Below are positions 59,129 to 64,000 of a stretch of DNA of 64,000 nt, piece by piece (within the stretch, counting starts at the first letter, position 1; every line of letters starts with the position of its first letter). A model generated the notes under the pieces. That model was given only the letters and a program-made list of their open reading frames with translations, searched no databases and was not told the origin of the DNA. Both the position numbers and the translations under genes were made by a program. This DNA is from Effrenium voratum (Eukaryota; Sar; Dinophyceae; Suessiales; Symbiodiniaceae): the NCBI GenBank assembly GCA_963377175.1, contig CAUJNA010002902.1, positions 149,501 to 213,500 of the forward strand, written 5' to 3'.

Positions 59129-60180
59129 CTGAAACTCAAGACTAACAAAGTTCACCCTTGGCCCCAGTTGGCTTTGACTGATGTCATCTCAGGTCTCAGG
59201 ATTGATATAGAAATGGTATAAGACTGGGCGCGCTCTGAAGCTCATGAAAACGAGCGTTTGTCCACACAAACCACCTGTTGCTGCACAGGGTGCGACGACA
59301 ACCCACAACAATACGGAGGCTCCACCCAACTAAAAAGATCAAATCCACCCTGGTGATGCAGCTGCTGCCTTTTTGTCCATGCTCATACTTCTGTACCCTG
59401 CTTCGTTTCATTTGTTGCTCATTTGCTTTAAGAATGCCGAAGCAAAGCTCTAAGGTCCCCGTCACATAGAAATTTGGCCGCTAAGAGGAAAGCACAACAC
59501 AGACTTGCGCCCCTTGGTCATCGCATTGAGGTTTGGAGCAAGCCTTTTAATGCCCTCTCAAAACGAGAAAATGCTGAGCCGAGTCTGATTCCCATATCCC
59601 AAAATTATGTTCCGAATGTTTCTCATGCTAAGATGCACTTGCTGGGGATCTCCTGCTCCCCGTTGCCTTTGCACAGGAACCAGTTGTCCACCTGGCATCA
59701 TCGCCGCCTTTTTCCCCCAGAGGCAACCGGCATCCATCACAGGCAAGTTACCCATTGAACAAAGGCGACCCTCTTTTTGTACGTCAAATAAACTCTGGGG
59801 AGCTGAGGTAAAAGACCGAACTGAGTGAACCCCACAGAGCCAGTTACGCAATTGCTTGGGAACCCTAAATGCCTCCACGACTTGGGGACATGGGAATTCC
59901 ATATCCCGGCCCCTTACCCAGTGACGGTGGAAAGCCTTTTTGGGGTTAAGAGGATTTTGAGGAAACCCGCCAAGCAACGCCAAGCAACATTCTAGGAGTA
60001 CCTTCCCCATTCTTTCCAGAGATCCTTCTTTTCAGGAAACCATGAAAAACCCAGGGAAAACAGCAGGTTTTTGAAAAGAACCATGCTTGAAAAGAATGGA
60101 CAAGGAATCAACCAGTAGAAACATGGAGACCTGGACATCCACTGGGATTGCTTTCGGAGCTTTGCTTCCGGAGCCTTGAC

Positions 60181-60268
60181 CTTCAGCGATCGCTTGGCCC
60201 ATGGAAAGATCTTCTGCATGATCCAGGGAGCATTGATCACCTCACGCATCCGTTGTGGGAAAGCCAAG
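60181..60268 (-). CDS. Exon: CRAL-TRIO (SEC14) core
   Basis: Reads LAFPQRMREVINAPWIMQ then KIFPWAKRSLK after a split codon. FPQRM...VINAPWIM corresponds to the SEC14 signature YPERL...INAPW.F that lines the lipid pocket. The acceptor is CCACAG|CTTG and the donor CTGAAG|GTCAAG (GT). CRAL-TRIO proteins bind or exchange phosphoinositides, phosphatidylcholine or other small lipids. The specific ligand cannot be inferred. Confidence 0.8.
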
Positions 60269-61153
60269 CTGTGGTGCAGAAACCGCCTCAGCCATCCGCA
60301 TTTGTTTTCCTTTTTTTTGAGCGGATAGAACCCCAAATAGGCAGCCTTCACGGGTGAGCCCGTTTGATAGCCCATGAAATGCGGTCATAGTTGTTTTTAC
60401 TTGTTGCGCAAAGCCATGGCATGAGCCACCACCGCCAAGGGGTTGCTGAATGGCTGCCTCAAAATCAAGAATGGTGTGCGTGCAAAGTTGTGAAAGGTGC
60501 AAGCACTGGATACTGCAGGTGCATGCTGTTGTGCTGCCTTTGTGCAACTGCCTGGCGCGCCACCCTTTCCCCACCGTGCGAGGCGTTGCAAATTTCTACC
60601 CCATGCCTTGCAGCGTCCTTCCATGATGAGCGTCTTGAAAACACAGCGCTTTGTAAAGGATCCGCGCCCTCACGCCCACTGGTGACACATTGATCAGGTG
60701 AGACTATGGCAAGACACTCCCGACCCAAGACACCAGGTCAAGCTAGTACCCACTGGTTGTAGAGCCACTCGAGCCCCGGTGTTACAGTAACATGCTTGGG
60801 ACCAGCCACCAGGGTGCGAACAAATGAAACGAAAACCGAACATGACCAGCGTCTCGGCATGGCATAAGCACCGCCCTGCACCTTTTAACTTGCAACGTTG
60901 TGACCTGGCAGGCAAAACTAAGAGGCCAATAAAACCATCGAAACCAGTACCAAAAAAGTGTGGACTCCAAAACCCAATGGCGAACATGGCGGCTATATAT
61001 AACGTACTTGCATCCTGTGGGGTGCACTCTCAAATGAAGAACTTAAGTTGAAATTGCCATCTTTTGCAAAGGCCAACACGCAACAACACCCACCCTTCGC
61101 CCTTTCGCGGCTTCACAACCCCAGATGTGCCAAATCCTTCCCATGCCGGACCC

Positions 61154-61873
61154 CTATTTTTGCTCCTGTGATCGCTCTGGGTAAGGCGCGCCAAGGTTCA
61201 ACTTGACCTCTGCTTTGGAGTTGCTCTGCTCCATAACAGCTTCCACCAGCCCTTGTGCCAGACTGCAAGCCAACCGGAAGCTGGAGGCATTCCGTGCCTT
61301 GATGTGCAACGAGAGCGGCAGCGTTGCCGTTTCGTTGGTCTCGTGCTTGTTTTTGGAGCCCCGGCCAATCAACGCGATGCGGGCCCCGCTCTGGCGTGCA
61401 ATGAACTGCATGTGCGCGCCCCCCTTGCCGATCACCTTGCGGCCTGCTGTCAGAAGCGATCGGCCCACCGGGGGCACCCGGAAGTAACCCTCTGTCACCT
61501 CGACTGTGGCGTTGCCCGTCCGATCGATTGAAGTGTCCAGTTGCTGCAAGGCCCACAGCGCCGCGACGGCCGCGGAACGTTCTGCCGCCAGCTTGTTAGA
61601 GCATGGGGCACCGTGAAAGGTCAGATTCCCCAGCAAGAGCTGTGCCACGTAGTCGTTGTCTGGGCTCTGCCATGTGTTGTACTCACAGGGTGCTGGCGTT
61701 TCGCCAAGCAAAAACTCCCTCAGACATGGAGGGCGCGACAACCCAAGCTTGGTGACCAAGCGCCGAACAGCTCCATCCAATTTGCGGAAGCCAGGTTTTG
61801 CTGCAAAGTTGAGGCAGCCCCTCCCAGCCAAGCACAGCACAACCAAAGCGGCACACCTCAAGATGGGCCTCAT
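61154..61873 (-). CDS. KH-domain RNA-binding protein with signal peptide
   Basis: Complete 239-residue frame from ATG to stop, no intron. Residues 1-20 are a hydrophobic signal peptide (ILRCAALVVLCLAGRGC). Phe23 follows directly in a basic stretch (FAAKPGFRKL), as in the bipartite leaders of peridinin plastids. Residues ~60-114 resemble a dsRNA-binding domain (DNDYVAQLLLGNLTFHGAP, then KLAAERSAAVAALWAL). Residues ~131-215 form a KH domain with the GxxG loop GKGG at 149-152, then QFIARQSGARI and IGRGS. This points to RNA binding, perhaps in the plastid or another compartment reached through the ER. The gene lies inside a SEC14 intron on the same strand. No plausible splice site interrupts it and its codon content is uniform. 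Retroposition is a likely origin. Confidence 0.9.
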   Translation of the reverse strand: MRPILRCAALVVLCLAGRGCLNFAAKPGFRKLDGAVRRLVTKLGLSRPPCLREFLLGETPAPCEYNTWQSPDNDYVAQLLLGNLTFHGAPCSNKLAAERSAAVAALWALQQLDTSIDRTGNATVEVTEGYFRVPPVGRSLLTAGRKVIGKGGAHMQFIARQSGARIALIGRGSKNKHETNETATLPLSLHIKARNASSFRLACSLAQGLVEAVMEQSNSKAEVKLNLGAPYPERSQEQK

Positions 61874-61909
61874 GGCACAAAACGGAGCATGTCAATATAT
61901 ATGTAAATA

Positions 61910-62010
61910 TGTACTATATATATATATATATCATAATTGCAGATGTGTATGTATATATATATATATATATGCTATACACAAAGAAAAGCAGACAAATAAA
62001 TAAATAAATA

Positions 62011-62045
<35 letters not shown>

Positions 62046-62062
62046 TTATATATATATATATG
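61910..62062 (+). repeat. (TA)n-rich tract upstream of the KH gene
   Basis: Repeated TATATATA runs with interspersed AAATAAATA, beginning about 37 bases upstream of the KH start codon. It is AT-rich against GC-rich neighbours. It could influence transcription by easy melting, but no defined promoter element is recognisable. Confidence 0.9.
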
Positions 62063-62773
62063 AACCAAATCGGCTAACAACGCCGCCTTCAATGAATCAT
62101 CCAATGTTGCCAATTGTTTCATCTATCCTTTCGCAGCTCACAGCCCCCCACTGCCTTGAACCGCGCACAGCTTTACTCCCAAAGGCCCCGCGGAGTCCAG
62201 CCCCCTGCCCTTCAGCTTCCGAATTGGCGGCTTGGATTGGTGGTTTGGTTCATGAAGGGGGTTCCCATTCTACAAGAAGGGGTTCAAATCCCAAAGCCGC
62301 CAATCCAAACAGCCAACTAGGGGTAACCTGATCACTTGCCTTTCAAGTCATCAAAAGAAAAGCAGGGAGGTGGCATCAGGGAGGATCCCACTATTCAACC
62401 CGAGCGGCCCAATTGCCAGCAGTCAAATCCGGCACGAGACTCCTGAGCACAGGTCACACAAGGATTAGAGCTCGGCAAAGGCCACCGTGCAAGAGTCCTG
62501 CTTGAAGTTAGGCCTTGCCATTTTCGTTCCATGTTTCGTGCTGAGCCACCTGTAAACAAATACAACTTGTCGAACTTCGTCCCAGCGTGTTGTTTGGGTG
62601 ACAAGTGGCTTCCAACAATCCGTTCTAGGGTGCCACACAACTGGCTGGCCCGTCACGCAAGCCGGCCTGTTTCTGTTGGAACCAGGTTGAGCCATCCCGG
62701 TGTCTGCCTTGCCACACCCCTCAAAGCAAGCCAAGTCCACTTCAAATATCATATCATATATCAGCCTAGGAGC

Positions 62774-62826
62774 TCTAGTCGTTGCATCATCTTCTCAGCT
62801 CGTCGGTCGAATTCTTTGCATATCAC
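62774..62826 (-). CDS. Exon: CRAL-TRIO helix
   Basis: 17 codons, VICKEFDRRAEKMMQRL, plus GA. It fills the amphipathic helix between the beta strand IIDVTG and the FPQRM motif. The acceptor is TCCAG|GTGATA and the donor CTAGA|GCTCC (GC). The split codon GA+C joins in frame to LAFPQRM. AGCT occurs at both intron ends, so the cut position is ambiguous, but only this choice keeps the frame. Confidence 0.65.
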
Positions 62827-62849
62827 CTGGAGCTGGAAAAATGTATTAA

Positions 62850-63510
62850 AACTCTTGTCCCAAGTTTTTTTCATTGCAAATCCAAGCGGCGGTCTTCATA
62901 AGCATCTTCCCCAATAGCATGCCTCTTTAAGTGTATGAGGTCTGATGTGTATACACCGCTTCAATTTTTTTGCTAACAAATTGACTCGGCAAAATTGCAG
63001 GGATCTGCAGAAAGAAGAAATGCAAAATACAGAAATGGGCCACTCCTGCTCCAGGCAGTTTGGGGGCATCTGCGGGCTGCGCGTGACTTGTGCGGGACTT
63101 GCGCGAAAACCTGTTGATCTTTGGGCCATGGTGATTAAGATGATGATGAATCATCACTGCGTCACTTGCGCTTCACTTGCGCTTTACTTGCGCAGTCCCA
63201 TGTTTGACTTGCGCGGCCGCTCCTGCAACACACTCCTGCCCTTCAAATTACAAGCGGCGGTGCAGCTTGTTTGATAGGTCCGGAACAACTGGGATCATGC
63301 CTTACATTGACACATACAACGTTCTTTTTTTCCGGCTCGGATTTGATTCGGGTTTACAAAACAGTCGTCGCTTACTTGATATATATATATATATATATAA
63401 GCGGCGGCGAGACCCCAGGACGGCGCGCGAGATTGATGAATGAGCCAGTCATGAATCCCGAAAAGGGATTTGCAATAAGTCGACCAAAGCGTGCCAGGTG
63501 ACCCAGCCCT
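62850..63510. other. Intron sequence with TA microsatellite
   Basis: Lies between the SEC14 exons at 62826 and 63517. A short (TA)n run is near 63380-63400, and a run of GCGCTTTACTTGCGCAGTCC-like short repeats (ACTTGCG recurring) lies at about 63080-63220. No exon seen. Confidence 0.55.
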
Positions 63511-63516
63511 GACTAC

Positions 63517-63579
63517 CCTCACAGCCCCTTTGCTGGCCTTGGACAAGGTGCAGCCTGTGACGTCAATGATATTCACCAC
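63517..63579 (-). CDS. Exon: CRAL-TRIO strand IIDVTG
   Basis: 21 codons, VVNIIDVTGCTLSKASKGAV then R, matching the SEC14 strand usually written as IIDxxGxxLS. The acceptor is GCCCAG|GTGG and the donor GTGAGG|GTAGTC (GT), phase 0. The N-terminal part of the gene (CRAL-TRIO N domain) should lie beyond the window end. Confidence 0.75.
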
Positions 63580-63877
63580 CTGGGCAACCGTTGCCGTCGC
63601 GAATCGAAGCCGTGCCGAGTCGCATATTTCTCACCAGGTTGAGGCATTCTCTCTGCACCCCTCTCCCATGTTGCAAAACTATTGGAAGTTTCGCGCCCAG
63701 GGAAATCATTAGATCCCAGCTGAAATTCGTGCAATCCATGGCAATCCATCAATGTTCGAACGAGCTGACCTAAATCAAAGGCCGTCCCAGGGACATAGTA
63801 CAAACATATTTAGGGTTTGTCAAAATGGGCGCCCCAAAATGGTTTTGTGTTGGTCTTGATTGCCAACAAACGATGAC

Positions 63878-63977
63878 ATACTGCAGATGGACGAAATCCT
63901 TCTCCACTTGGTATTTGCAGGGGAATCCTCATTCCAAGGTTTCTTAGGTGGTGCAGGATTTCGTCCATCCATAGTAT
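63878..63977. mobile_element. Short TIR element, family GGATGGAC, copy 3
   Basis: A 100-bp unit with 23-bp inverted ends (ATACTGCAGATGGACGAAATC and the complement of ATACTATGGATGGACGAAATC) differing at about three positions. It lies about 300 bases upstream of the first SEC14 exon, probably in the preceding intron. Confidence 0.7.
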
Positions 63978-64000
63978 CTTGAGATTCTGCTCCTTCAGCC

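Larger units (their letters stand above)
60269..62773 (-). other. SEC14 intron hosting a nested gene
   Basis: This 2.5 kb GC-AG intron separates two in-frame SEC14 exons and contains the complete intronless KH gene in the same orientation, plus a TA-rich tract. A dispersed repeat with CCGCCAATCCAAACAGCC lies near 62220-62325, related to sequence near 27100-27165. Confidence 0.65.

Overview
The window looks like nuclear DNA of a dinoflagellate, possibly a Symbiodiniaceae-like or Polarella-like alga. This is inferred from several features seen together. Coding sequence comes as short exons scattered over tens of kilobases, and every exon I can support is on the minus strand. Intron donors are a mixture of GT, GC and GA, with AG acceptors usually followed by G. 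Degenerate TTTAGGG-type arrays and kilobase-scale microsatellites are abundant. One intronless gene encodes a signal peptide, a dsRBD-like region and a KH domain. I see no bacterial genes, rRNA, tRNA or CRISPR array.

Layout, read along the minus strand from high to low coordinates. (1) 63.6-60.2 kb: three exons join in frame into the core of a CRAL-TRIO (SEC14) lipid-binding domain. Inside the 2.5 kb intron before the third exon, on the same strand, lies the intronless KH-domain gene (61154-61873), the only complete gene. (2) 59.1-49.8 kb: further coding-like exons, of which the last two join into a GOLD-like beta domain. One SEC14-GOLD gene more than 13 kb long is possible but unproven. A 2.3 kb satellite-filled inverted-repeat element with a 12-bp flanking direct repeat sits among these exons. 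(3) 49.7-37 kb: mostly repeats, with a 630-bp pure (CTGT)n run, a 1.9 kb (CATA)n/(CATTA)n array and a few weak exons. (4) 37-29.8 kb: coding-like exons of an unrecognised protein (possible membrane segment, coiled coil, Gly/Ala-rich segment). (5) 29.2-9.0 kb, probably to 6.1 kb: a very large gene for an EF-hand plus WD40-repeat protein of the WDR49/WDR64/EFCAB8/WDY type, reconstructed as eighteen exons with phase-consistent junctions at nearly all of them and two gaps. One of its introns carries 1.45 kb of CA-rich repeat. (6) 5.4-3.2 kb: a second satellite-filled inverted-repeat element with a 10-bp flanking direct repeat. (7) 3.2-0 kb: nothing recognised.

The most novel signals are the two satellite-cored, foldback-like elements and a short TIR element family (three copies), of which one copy starts just inside an intron donor. 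Exon calls are splice predictions made by eye. They rest on motif continuity and phase agreement and have not been checked against RNA.
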